Notes under the pieces: generated by a model
Databases searched by the model: none
What the model was told of the DNA's origin: nothing
The model's input: the letters and a program-made list of their open reading frames with translations, nothing else
Shown here: piece after piece, positions 35,073-47,900 of the stretch
Layout: every line of letters begins with the position of its first letter
How positions within the stretch are numbered: position 1 is the stretch's first letter
Position numbers and translations under genes: made by a program
NCBI RefSeq assembly: GCF_009727055.1
Contig: NC_052357.1
Location: 14,235,376 to 14,299,375 of the forward strand
DNA from: Benincasa hispida
Lineage: Eukaryota; Streptophyta; Magnoliopsida; Cucurbitales; Cucurbitaceae
Direction of reading: 5' to 3'
DNA length: 64,000 nucleotides

Positions 35073-36810
35073 CTACAATACAAAGCCAATAATTAATACA
35101 CATATCATATAGATGTATTAAATAAACATCATTCTATTAATTTTTTCAATGCTCTTATACTTACCTTTACCGTTTTCCAGAATGTGGTTTTTCAAGTCTT
35201 TTGCAAAATTTTTTTTAGACTGGAAAATGGTTGTTGCCTTACATTCGTCAAAGAGTATAGTATAATATTCATAATGATCACTAAATAAAATATACAACTA
35301 ATTAGTATGGAACATGAAGGTTATAGTAAATGACCGTGTTCAAAAGTCATTAATCTACTACAAAGGTTCTGAGCTCTACAAAAATATACTTCGACTCTTT
35401 ATTTGAATCAACAATGAACAAATGTAGATACCTACAATAATAAATCGAACACACTAACTTACTACTAATTAATAAAGTGATAATATATCATAAACAAATA
35501 ACATTTACTTACATGATATAAGCCACCATTGATAAAGTTTTCACTTTGTGCATGCTATAAAACTCAATCACATGTTCATTCCTAAATAAGATAGAAGAAT
35601 ATAAGACTTATACAATTCACCTCCAAGATCAGTAGTACACTAATAACAATCACTTCTTCATCCTTTCCCGTATTCTTTGAAACTTTCTCCTAAAACCATC
35701 AAGTTATAATTTTATAAGTAACTAATAGTAAATTTACCTCATAATACAATTCACCTTCAAGATCGGTTGTACACTAATAACTTCCATCTCCTTCACCTTC
35801 TTCCCTTCCTCATGTGTGGTTGATGTACTAACAACTTCCTTCTCCTATGATATAAATACAACAATACAATTTAAACAAGTTAAAAATTATCATAACTAAT
35901 AGTTGTAACCTTAATGTATAAATTAAATAAGATAAAACATGAGACTAACTGTGACTTCTTACCCAAAAAAAAATTAACGACGCACCTTACCTAGTAGTGG
36001 TTTGATCCAAAACCACCTCAAGATCTCAACTCCAATCTCCAAAGTCAATCACTGAAACAACTGGACAACAACAACTTCAAATCCGGCGAACAACTTCAGA
36101 TCTGCTGCAAATGGCTTCAGATCTGGCCTGCAGATCCGGCGAAAAACGTGTCTGGCGACTGAGAGGGAGAGGTGGAGATGGGGGTCTGGCGGCTTAGTGG
36201 TCTTCGAAGGTATGAAGTTGAAAGTATGAGTCATATAAAGCATAAAAATGAAAAACGATTAAACATGTGATATTCTACCAAAAAATATTCAATTTGTTAC
36301 GTTTATCAACGAGTCAAAGAAAAACCAATTCAATTGTTAAGAAAGGACCATGTCAGAATGCACATACACTCTAAGTTTATTCTACCAAAAAAATATTCAA
36401 TTCCTAAAGTTTACCAAAGGGTCAAAAAGAAAGGGGAGAAAAACTCAACTTCTAAGAAAGGACCATATAAAAATCCACAATCCTCAAAGAACCACACCAC
36501 ATTGAAACTCACTTCTGTCAATAAATTCACTTCATTCCCAGCCAAATTAGTTAATTCAAAAATCACTTTCATTTAAATCTACCAAATACAAATACAACTA
36601 GACTCAAACAACAAACATTCACAAGATTCTAAATCCTCACACGACTAATTTACCAACTGAAACCAATAACAAAAGGAATTATATCCATCAATAAACTCGA
36701 TTCGTAGATAGCATTCCTTGTCCCTTCAAGCAACAAATAGCGTCCATTGAACTCAATTTCCAACAAAAGCAATCGATTGAGAAATCATTTCAACTTAAAT
36801 CCACTTAAAA

Positions 36811-37304
36811 CCAAATAAGCATTCTTGAGATTCAAAATCCTCAAACAGAACCAAATTAGGTGATTGAAACAAAAATTGAAAAATCAGTAAATTAAACTTC
36901 TTCCATCAAAACAAAATACAAAAACAAAGAATCATAAATGAAAACGGCTCACAAAACAAGACAAGATTCCCCCAAACCTAAAATTCTTGGTCCCTAGCAA
37001 GGGAATGGAAAGAAGTTTCAAATTCGGTGAGAGCATGCATTAGGGTCTCGGGGACATACTTTCCCCCAAATAAGCATTCTTGAGATTCAAAATCCTCAAA
37101 CAGAACCAAATTAGGTGATTGAAACAAAAACCGAAAAATTAGTAAATTAAACTTCCTCCATCAAAACAAAATACAAAAATAAAGAACCATAAACGAAAAC
37201 GGCTCACAAAACAAGACAAAATTCCCCCAAACTAAAATTCTTGGTCCCCAGCAAAGGAGTGGAAAGCAGTTTTAAGTCCGTGAGGGCATGCATTAGGGTC
37301 TCGG
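36811..37304. repeat. 255-bp tandem duplication inside the CACTA element
   Basis: CCAAATAAGCATTCTTGAGA starts near 36811 and again near 37066. The copies share GGCTCACAAAACAAGACAA and GCATGCATTAGGGTCTCGG with few differences. Confidence 0.85.
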
Positions 37305-38300
37305 AAGACCACTAAGCCACAAAGAGAGAAAGATGGAGATGGGGGGTCTGGCGACTGGAAGAAGAAGGGAAGGGAAGAGAAAGAAAAATAGAAAAAAAAA
37401 ATGAAAGAAAAAGGAAAGAAAAAATAAAAGAAAATATTATATTATAGTCCAACTAATCAAGTTAATTCCTTTTTGTTTAAACAAAATACATAAATATCTT
37501 CATTTTTCCTCTCAAAATTTTAATCTCTTAGATTGTCTAGTTAATTCAAATCCCTCCACATTTTTTTAAAAAAAAAATTAAACTAAATCAAATCCAAAAT
37601 TCCAAATATCTTAACCAATATATTTGAACCAATTATCATATCAAATTATCTCAAACTCCAGCTCCAAGAAAATAAAAACTCAAATAATTTAATACAATTA
37701 AATTAAAATTACCTGAAGTTTGGGCGTAGAGAGGGAGAGTCGGCGTTTGGTGGGGTGCTACGAAGAGAGGGTTTCGGAGAGGAGAGGAGTCTTTTTTTAC
37801 TAGGGCATTTAACCATTTTACTTGTTTAAAATAATAATTTATTTGATAATTTTTGTAGGAGGGAAACCAAATCTAGGAATGAAAATGGGGGAGGGAAACA
37901 AAAAATAAAGATTAAAAAAATATTATTTTTATATTTTATTTGACACGAAAAATATGTCAAGTAACAACTTCGTATACTTGACGCGAAAAAAGTGTCAAGC
38001 AAGACCTTATATTACTTGACAAGAAAAACATGTCAAGTAATGGATCGCGTGAAAATATCCGAAATATTCCGTCAATCTCCACTTTTTTAATCCTTTTACT
38101 TGACATTTTTTTTCTAAAAAGTCGTTACTTGACGTTTTTTCATTACTTCACGTTTTTTTAAAAGAAACGTCAAGTAATTAAGTTTTTTTAAAAAAAACGT
38201 CAAGTAATTAAAAACTGCAAAGTGTCAAGTAATATAGGTTTTGTAGTACATCACAAAGCCTGCAATTCGCCGTTTGGCTCGTCCTGGTGGTGTGCAGTGA

Positions 38301-38471
<171 letters not shown>

Positions 38472-38931
38472 TAGGTTTTAGATTACTCGTATGGAGGATT
38501 GTAGATCTTGACTTTAGATCTGGTTTCTTTCTTAGCGTTCATAATTTTTCTCTCTTTTTTAGGACTTCCTGTAACCTAGCTCTGTTATTCAGAAATTGAA
38601 ATGTTACTTGGTTGAAGAATTATGACATGAACTTCTTATAGTTCTTTTGGTCAATCTATTTCGTTCTTCTTAGTGTTTCATTGAGATGTTGAAATTAGAA
38701 TGTGTGACCTAATTCCAAAGCTGCAAACCACTCCAAGTTGATCAATTATTCTAAATTTTATTAACTTTGAACATCTAATATTTGGTGCATTGTGACTGTA
38801 ATTAGATTCTTAATCTGCATTGAAGCTAAAATCCAAAGATATGAGTTGAACATTTCTGATCAATTTTATTTACGATCTGTACATATTTAGGATCTATAAT
38901 AATGGTGTCAAAGTCCACCAGAACTGCATAA

Positions 38932-41900
38932 GCATTTAGAGAATATAGATCAGAACTGCATAAGCACTATTGTAGCTTTGAGATTCTTGTAATTGCTTGT
39001 GAAAATCTACTAGACAGGCTAACAAATAAAGAAGATTGGAAGATTCTTTGTGATAGATGGGAGACTCCTGAATGGCAGGTAAATTTTACTTATTGTTTAC
39101 CGTTCGTTGATTTCGTGATTCGAGCTTAGGAGTGTATTGTATAAAATAATTAGAAAAATAAGTGCAAATGTGAATGATGCGTCAATGCATTTATGATGTG
39201 TTAGTGACGTATTGATGCAGTAGTGTTGTGCAATAGGACGCATGACACTCCTCTATAGACATTCAAGTTTCTTGAATCGGATGCAAGTATAAATCCAACT
39301 CAGGTTCCTGGTAAGTCCAGGGTCAAAATCAGGGATTCAGATTAAAGCTAATGTAGACCTTGCATTGTAACTATTGTAGAAATATCCTAAATGTATGTAG
39401 AAATGAGTTATTTACACTAAGCTGCCGTGTGTGTGCAAGAAGATATAAAGGGTCGAGTAGAGAATGATGGGTCGTGTGAAAATAGAGTTTAATGCAAGTG
39501 ATATGTGTCGATCTAAGTTAGAGGTACACAAACAAGAATATGATGTGAATGAGATGACTTGTTTATCTCCGTCTGTGCCTTAGACTCTATTCGACACTTC
39601 TCAATGCGAATATCATACAACACCTATCTCTAGGATGTATGCATCAAACACAGGATGCAATAAAACACCAGTGCGTAGCTCTAGATGTATAAGTGTTTCT
39701 AACTTGATGCTGACTTACTTATTCTCTCGACTAATTTAAGTTAAAGCTGCTTTTACCAATTGATTTAGTTGGCTTAAGTGTTAGAAATGAAACTTTGCAT
39801 GATGTTATTGATACATCCAACATAAATAAGAAATAAACAGTGGCAAAATATGATAGATCAAATATGTGAATTTATAAAAAAACTGATTATCTTTACAAAA
39901 CCAATACTTAATCAAATGAGAAGATGAAAGCGATAAGTAAGATGAAATGAAAGGGGTCAAGCTACAGAGTATAATCTCTTGTCCTCTTTGGCTCAATTCT
40001 GGTTCGTGTACAACCACTTGTGGTAGAATTGGAAGAAATGTCTCTCTCGAGCTCAGTTTCCTCCACTCCTTGATCGGCTATGGTAGTGGTTCTCTTCTTT
40101 CTTGTTCTTCTCGTCACCACAACACAACTCTACGGTCTCAAAATTTCAGAATTATGCAGTGCTAAAAGATCTAAGATTCTAAACTAAGCTCGTTCATCTA
40201 GTGGGATTTCTTCTATTTATAAGCATCGGTCTTCTTCAACTTGATGATGGGCAACATTAAATTCCATACCCTGGTCGGTCGCCTAACACTCAGATGCTTT
40301 TCAGACGCCGCCCGCTGCAGATGCCCATGCTTACAAGTGGTGATTTGACACTAACAGCTTGAATCAATGAATCTTCTTTGCGTTGAATCCCTCTGACGCA
40401 TGCCACATGCATTAGACTTTGCTTGCGACACTTTTCTTAATCATGCATTAGACTTTGTTGAGATCCTATAATATCATGCGTTAATGCCATAGTATTTTAG
40501 AAATAAACATTCTTTTGCATGAGTTTGATAGTGTTCGCGTAATTCCATGCGTTTTCTCTAAAACTGATGAGATTTTATCATTAAAGACCCTAATTGTTCT
40601 AACTTTTGAGCCACAATAACTTGTATTTCTATAAGTTATCACACCCCCAAATTTGAACAATGCTTGTGCTCAAGCATTCCACAAATAATTCTTTGTTATC
40701 TCTATTGTCTTTAGTGTACAGGGTTCACCTCTCATCATATTCACTTATAAGCTAGACACTGAAGTTTGGAAAATGTAACGTAAGTTGATTCTTTTCTAAA
40801 TGGAAGAAATCTTTATTTCAGGTGCATCAAGCTTTTCGTCAACAACTCCTTTCGTTTCTCAAAACATTCTTGTTTTTCTAAACCATCAATTTTTTAGATG
40901 CTTTTGAAAATAGGTGTCAGTTAAAAGAAAAAGTATAAATTTTCTGTTACCCATGCACTGTTCCAAGTGTCCCACTTTTGTTTTGGCTTGCCCCTATGGA
41001 TGTCATGCGAGCATCAACTACGGGTGAGAGCCCTTCACAACTAAACTCATATCTAGCATGCATGCGTTTCAAGATACAACTTCTTTGAACTAGATAGAAG
41101 AGTTTTGGAACGCATTGGTCTAGGAGACTTAACTTCGTTTTGGCTTGCCCCCACGGGTGTCATGCGAGCATCCAACTATGGCTAAGTGCCTGTTTCAATT
41201 TTTAACTCATGTCAATTTAAGGTTTTCCTTTTAGAGTAATGACATAGGAGTTTGCGTTTAACATCTTTCTATTTTGTTTCCTTTCTTTTTTATGTACTCA
41301 ATTAATGTGTCTTAACTCGGATTCCCCTCAACCCCAAATTTGGAGATCAGCTAAATCCTCATTGCTAAAAAAGACAGAATTTCGAAAAGGCCTTGAGAGT
41401 TTCGGATGAAGTTTTGATTTAAAGCTTGCATGCGTTAGAAAGAAAACATGTAGACTTTTTAGAAAAGTTCAGGCTTTGTAGATTTTCTTAACGCCTACTC
41501 TGTACTTATAAATTTCATATTACTAATATCATTGAAGTAAACAACGCACAGGACTAGAAAAATAGCTAAAGAATAAAAAAGTATGCTAAGGACAAACGCA
41601 AGGATAAAAAAATGATAGGAATTTCATTCATTTTCATTGGATAACTAATGGAATAAACAAACATAGCAAACAAATACAAAAGATTAATAGAAACAAAGAA
41701 CAAAGTGACCAACACCCCCAAACTTATTGTGCTAGTGCGTCATCCCTACATTATTCTACAGGGTCTTCATCCATGAAGCGCAGAGGGTTCCTTAGATGAG
41801 CAGGTAGCGGTGGCAAGGCAAACATTCCGACCAGGACCTGATTAATATACTGTGTTTGTGTAGACGAACTAGTCTTGCATTCTTCTTGTTTGTTGCTGCA

Positions 41901-44900
41901 AGTAATCCCTTAGATACCTATTTTGTTGTTGAAGAGTTTCAATGGACGCGACTAGTGGTCTAAGTTGATCATTAATGAAAGTTTTCAACTCGTCAATATC
42001 CACGCGTGGTTGTGGCGGTGTTGGCTCTTCAGCTCTTTCAACTGGGTCTTCAATATTTTCTACGTTACTTAACCCTAACCCAGTTGGTTCAAAAATAATT
42101 GGAGGCGACACAAAAGTTGGAATCGCCGCTGGTAAGGGCGAAGGAGGGGGACTAGGGATTTCTTAATCTAAATTGGTAGTCTCGTGCTGCGTTGGATCAA
42201 GAATCCCTTCTTGCAGGGCCAAAGGTGAGTTTAGGAGAGGGATGTTTAGGTCTGGCCGCGCTTCTTCATCTGTAAACGTATGCTCTACTTCGTAATCTTC
42301 ATTCTCTGAAGCTTCCTCGCTGTGTTCAATCACCCGGACGCGTCTTCTTTTGGGGGCGCGTTTGGAGGATCGAGGTCTGGCTGTCGCGTCCTTGCGAGGT
42401 AGGGCAGGCTGGTGCGGCGAACCGCGAAGCAGACGCCTGATCAACTTGATATCCATCAAACCATCGATTTCTTCCATCCCCTAGAGGGATGCCCTCGTGT
42501 TCACACAGCGCACAGATCAGCCAAGGGAAATAAAGTTGTCCTCGTGGTTTGGCTTTAATGGATTTGATCTGGTCCCTTATTATCCTCCCTACGTCTAGAG
42601 GAATGCGCTGCATAATGCAGTAAGTGGCTAAGACGCGTTCTCTTGATAATGTTTCATCATGCATTGTAGGCATGATGCTTTTCTTAATCAAATAATACCA
42701 TAAGTTTGCATCTGGTTTCAGATTCCTGGAAGCTAAGATCTTTACTCCACTTCTTGATGTTTGCCATTTGCTTCTAGGTTTGGCCACCATTGTTAACGCA
42801 TCTTCTACTTGGCTTGGAGTCGGATGTTCCAAGATGCGGTTTCCCTCTGTGTCTGGGTTACTTGCAATATTGAACGCTTCATTAATTTTTTCGGCTGAGA
42901 AGCGCACCAAAACACCATCAACGAACACCGTACTTTTCTTCATATCAAACTCACTGCTATAAAATTGGCAGACAAGGTTGGGCCAAATCCTCGTATGCCC
43001 AACACATAGTTGACACCAGCCATTGCATCCACAGTTTCGATTATATATGACAACAATGGATTGCGTTTGGGGAAGAAGCCCTTCTCAGTAAGAATGTCAC
43101 TAAACTAGCTCTTCCTTCCTTTGGTCTTTTTAGGTAATGCGTCAGTTACCTTGCGTTTGCCCGCCTCGTATGCTTTGGCTTCCCGCGCCAGCTCCCTTGA
43201 TTCATTTTCCAACTCTTTTTGGAGGGCTGACTTCCTTAGCCCCTGCATCGTGGGTTAGTATTGCTCAAATTCCTTTTCTAACAATATAGACCTTGAGCAG
43301 CTCTCATGCGTTGCACCCTCAGGACCAGATGTGAACTGCTCTTCTTCATCCTCCAAAATTAATTTCCTTTTTCTCATCACTCTCTTTTCTTTCAATGACC
43401 CTTCTTCCCCGTCAAATTGGCGAGGTTGCGACGCGTCCAGGCCAACTTCCCAATCTCTCTCTTCTTCTTCTTCTTCCAACTTTGCTTCAAGCATCATCGC
43501 ATAACGCTCCAGTTCATCGATTTCAAGTGATGTGTCGGTTGGGTCAGGACACATCACTTGTTCCTCTTCTTTTTGGCCCTGGTTCAAACTTGCCAAAATC
43601 GCTCCAAAAATTTCTTGCTCGTCTCTTCGAGCATATTTTGCAAGTTCCACGTTATTTCGCTCTGACGCAGAACTATCAGAGCTGGGCTTGGGGGGAGTGA
43701 TTGGTGGGGTGCCGGATGGGGTATGCAGCGACCCGAGAGATGAAATGATAATGGGTGAACGCGGTGGAAGGGGTTGGCTAGCTCTTGCTTAGGGTAAATG
43801 GTGGCCAAGGGTTTGATGGATAATGGGGGAAGTGGATGCACTACGGGCGATGGTGCGGCGTGGAGATGAGCAGGAATAGGGTTATGTGTCGCACCCACCG
43901 GTGTAATATTTGGAATGAACGGTGGTGGGGCGGGCTTTGTGTAGGGTTTCTCGCCAGTTGTGGAGGAGGAAGGGCGTTGCTGCCTTAGTTTGGTGGGAGT
44001 TTTGGGTTTAGGTTTTGCGGTGGTTTTGGGTTTTTTTGTGGGTTTTAGAGGATTTCAAATTTGTGGTGGTTTCGATGGGCTTCGACCGAGATGGTCCCTG
44101 GGATATGGAGGAAGGCCCGCCGTGCAAAGGCTTGGTCGAAAAAAGGGTTTTTAAGGTTCGACGAGGGTTTGGAGAGGGCGACATTGAAGTAGAGGAAGAT
44201 GAGAAGGAACTTACCAGCAACATGCCTCCGTAGCTCATTGATTTGTTTTGGTTGTCGAATGCTGAAGAAATTGTGGCTAAAGGCTGACCGGTGTAACGGA
44301 CTTGATCGAAGGGGCGGTTAAGTTCGTGAGCTAGGGTTTTTTTTTCTTCGAAGTCGGGTTGAAGGAGATGAAAGAAGAGAAAATATCGCAAGTTTGCATT
44401 TTATAGGTCTGGAGAGAGAGAATGGTGACGTTAGGCGGCGCCTGACATCCTCATTTCTAGGCAATCGAGTGTTTTGTGTTTTCGAGATGCGTCCTTTCGG
44501 TTTGGGCCATGCGTTGGCTTAAGTCCAACGCGTCAGTTTTATTCCCATCCTAATCTTCTTCCGGTTGTACCCAATTTTTTTTCAATACAAAAATAAAACT
44601 CTTAAATAAGAAAGCAATAACATTCATCAATCAACTTAAAACGTAACGCAAAGACAAGTAAACAATGAGTAAACATAAATGCAGTGATAAAATATATAAT
44701 GCAAAAGAAATGAAGATAGAAGAAGCGTCCCTGGAATATGTGTCGATGTGAATGCAGGGATGCTTCAATGCAAGCCTCAATTGGCATCGTGTAGTACGAG
44801 GGATGACTTCTGTCGTTCTACATCATTTTCAAAGTAAGGCTTCACTCCTTGCCTATTTACTTTGAACGTATTTGTGTCATCCTCCCGCATCGACTCTACT

Positions 44901-47900
44901 GCTCTGTTGGTATTCTCTGGGTTTTCGTGTTGCTGGGCAAGACTTCAGGCTGTCGATTCTTCAACTCACTCGCAATCTGCCTCACCTATATCTCTAGAGT
45001 TCTAATGGAAGACGCCTGGCTTTTTAGCAATGCGTCGTTTTGGGCGATATACTCCTTTAAGAGGTTTTCAAGCGGAGATGTTGAACTCGACACATGAACT
45101 TATCTATTAAAGGGTTGTTGGTGCGGCTACTGCGTTGGCTAGAATCCAGACGACGATCCTTGCCTCTGCTGCTGGTTTACCCCTGAGTGGTGTGGCTTCT
45201 GTTGATTACCTACCCAAGAGAAATTTGGATGGTTTCTCCATCTAGGATTATATGTGTTTAGAATGGGTTATTTTTAATAAAGCATACCGATTGCGAATTT
45301 TGTGGTCAATCAGAGTAGGCATGGAGATCTCCACAACCACATAGCTAACCATGGGCTGTATGAATATTTCTACCTGATTTACCTTTTGCGGGTTTGATGC
45401 ATTCCTCAGTGACATATTCTGCAAAAGGTTTGTCATAGTAGCCACTTGTGCAGAGAGCGTGGCTATTGCGTTAGAGTCAATAGAATTCACATTCTGAGAT
45501 CGCCTCTTCTTTTCTGCTCTTGCGTCATAAGTGTCATCCACCCATTCCATATTATGCTTGGCTATGCGGTCCAGTATTTCCTTAGCTTCAATATAATATT
45601 TGTCCATGATACCGCCAGCTGCTGCTGCTGCGTCGGCTGCCATTTGAGACATTCTGTTTAATCCACCATAGAAAGTCTCCATCTGGATGGTTAACGGTAA
45701 TCCATGATTGGGGCAATTCTTGATTAATCCTTTAAAATGCTCCCATGAGGCACTCAAGGTTTCAGCTTCTTCCTACTTGAAGTTCATGATCTCTCTCTGC
45801 CTCCTTATGTTTGTGGTGGCTGGGAAGTATTTCTGCATGAATTTCTCCACCAACTTTTCCCAGGTCGTGATCTCTCCAGGCTCCAAAGAACTTACCCATT
45901 GCTTTGCGTTGTCACGCAGACAATATGGGAATAAAGATAGCCTGATTGCTTCGGGAGTGATTCCAGGAATCACAAACGAGTTGCATGTCTCCAGGAAACG
46001 TTTCATGTGGGTGTGAGGGTCTTCTCCCCGAGCACCCCTAAATTGCCCCGCTGTTTGGAGCATTTGTAACATCACAGATTTCATCTCAAATCTTGTCTTA
46101 TCTGATGTTGGATAATGATCCCTGGTGAGAAATCATACAACCCAGGAGACGCATACTCCCGCATGGGATGTATACTACTGTTTTCCACTATGATAGGATT
46201 TTGTGCAGCGTGGGCTAGCTATTGAGCTAAGTTTTGATTCGCTTGTTATTCCGCCATTTGTTGGTGCCTGGTTTGTTGTCTGAGCAGTTATTGCCTTAAC
46301 CTACGGCGACGATTAGATCGATTTCTTCGTCGGAAGGTCCTTTCAACTTTGGGGTCGTATACAAGTTCAGGGGTGCTTTCCCTGCTCATAAACGTTTACA
46401 AGCTTCAGTTTAGCTCGTAATACTCCCTCAACTGAAGTTTTCCTACAAAAGATACAAGCAAAATTTCTAGTTAGTTTTGTTGCTGAATCCTCGGCAACGA
46501 CGCCAAAAACTTGTTCATCGATTTCGTGATTCGAGCTTAGGAGTGTATTGTATAAAATAATTGGAAAAATAAGTGCAAATGTGAATGATGCGTTGATGCG
46601 TAGTGACGTATTGATGCGTTAGTGATGTGCAATAGGACGTGTGATACTTCTCTATAGATGTTCAAGTTTTCCTGAATAAGATCCAAGTATAAATCCAACT
46701 CAGGTTCCTGGTAAGTCCAGAGTCGAACTCAGGGATTCAAATTAAAGTTAATGCAGACTTTGTATTGTAATTGTTGTAGAAATATCCTAAGTGTATGTAG
46801 AAATGAGTTATTTACACTAAACTGCTGTGTGTATGCAAGAAGATACAAAAAGGTCGAATAGTGAATGATGGGTCATGTGAAAATGGAGTTTAATGCAAGT
46901 GATATGTGTCGATCTAAGTTAGAGGTACACAAACAAGAATATGATGCGAATGAGATGACTTGTTTATCTCCGTCTATACGTTAGATTCTATTCGACAATT
47001 CTCAATGCGAATATCATACAATACCTATCTCTAAGATGTATCCGTCAAACATAGGATGCAATAAAACACCAGTGCATCTATCTTTAAATGTACTAAGCGT
47101 TTCTAACTTGATGCTGTCTTACTTATTCTCTCGAATACTTTAAGCAAAGCTGCTTTTACCAATTGATTTAGTTGGCTTAAGCATTCGAAATGGAATTTTG
47201 CATGAAGTTATAGATGCATTCAACATAAACAAGAAATAAATAGTGGCAAAGTATGATAGATCAAATATGTGAATTTATAAAGAAACTGGTTGTCTTTACA
47301 AAACCAATACTTAATCAAATGAGAAGATAAAAGCGATAAGTAAAATGAAATAAAAGGATTCAAGCCGCAAAGTACAATCTCTTGTCCTCTTTGGCTCAAT
47401 TCTGGTTCGTGTACAACCACTTGTGGTAGAATTGGAAGAAATATCTCTCTCGAGTTCAGTTTCCTTTGCTCCTTGATCGACGATGGTGGTGGTTCTCTTC
47501 CCTCTTGTTCTTCTCGTCACCACAGCACAGCTCTACGGTCTCAAAATTTCAGAATTATGTAGTGCTAAAAGATCTAAGATTCTAAACTAAGCTCGTTCAT
47601 CTGGTGGGATTTCTTCTATTTATAGGCGTTGGTCTTCTTCAACTTGATGATGGGTAGCATTAAATTCCATACCCTGGTCGGCCGCCTGACACTCAGATTA
47701 AAGACTCTAATTGTTCTAACTTTTGAGCCACAATAACTTGTATTTCTACAAGTTATCATTTACATAAATTGCTTGTATTAATAAATTATAATTTATGTAG
47801 GAAAAAATGGCGAATAACATGAAAAGGAGAGAATGTCTCAGTTTCAACCATTATTGTGGGTCGAAATCCTTTCTTCAAGTGCAAAATGAATTGGTATGAT

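Larger units (their letters stand above)
34056..38248. mobile_element. CACTA-type element inserted in histone H4
   Basis: Ends read TACTAC at the left (34056) and GTAGTA at the right (38248). Both ends carry many copies of the ACTTGAC/GTCAAGT word (34065-34340 and 37930-38240), some as (A)CGTCAAGTAATTA repeats, which is the CACTA sub-terminal pattern. Each junction lies at histone codon 28, so the limits are fixed to within a base or two. A clear 3-bp target duplication is not visible (AAC before, CAT after), perhaps because of later change. The interior carries a Ulp1-like remnant on the minus strand, a 255-bp tandem duplication and otherwise unassigned AT-rich DNA. Confidence 0.8.
39101..47758 (-). 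mobile_element. Complete non-autonomous Athila-like Ty3/gypsy element lacking pol
   Basis: Direct terminal repeats (39101-40641 and 46512-47758) are flanked by a perfect 5-bp target duplication TTTAC (39096-39100 and 47759-47763). On the minus strand the order is 5' LTR, tRNA-Asp-type primer-binding site (46488-46505), gag (46389 to 44777), a Transposase_32-type ORF region (44391 to 41869), the duplicated GGCTTGCC motif, polypurine tract (40654-40642), 3' LTR. Protease, reverse transcriptase, RNase H and integrase are absent, since only about 390 bp separate gag from the second ORF. Athila elements normally carry pol between these. The element must have been mobilised by another copy's enzymes. 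It sits in the first intron of the Transposase_24-type gene. Confidence 0.85.

Noticed and set aside
34056..38248. Reading the gap in H4 as an intron
   Set aside because: No GT/AG borders, CACTA-type ends and sub-terminal repeats are present, plant H4 genes lack introns, and both halves have stops.
43395..44233. Plus-strand open frames (43395-43700, 43532-43792, 43960-44154, 44015-44233)
   Set aside because: They are shadows of the minus-strand Transposase_32-type ORF.
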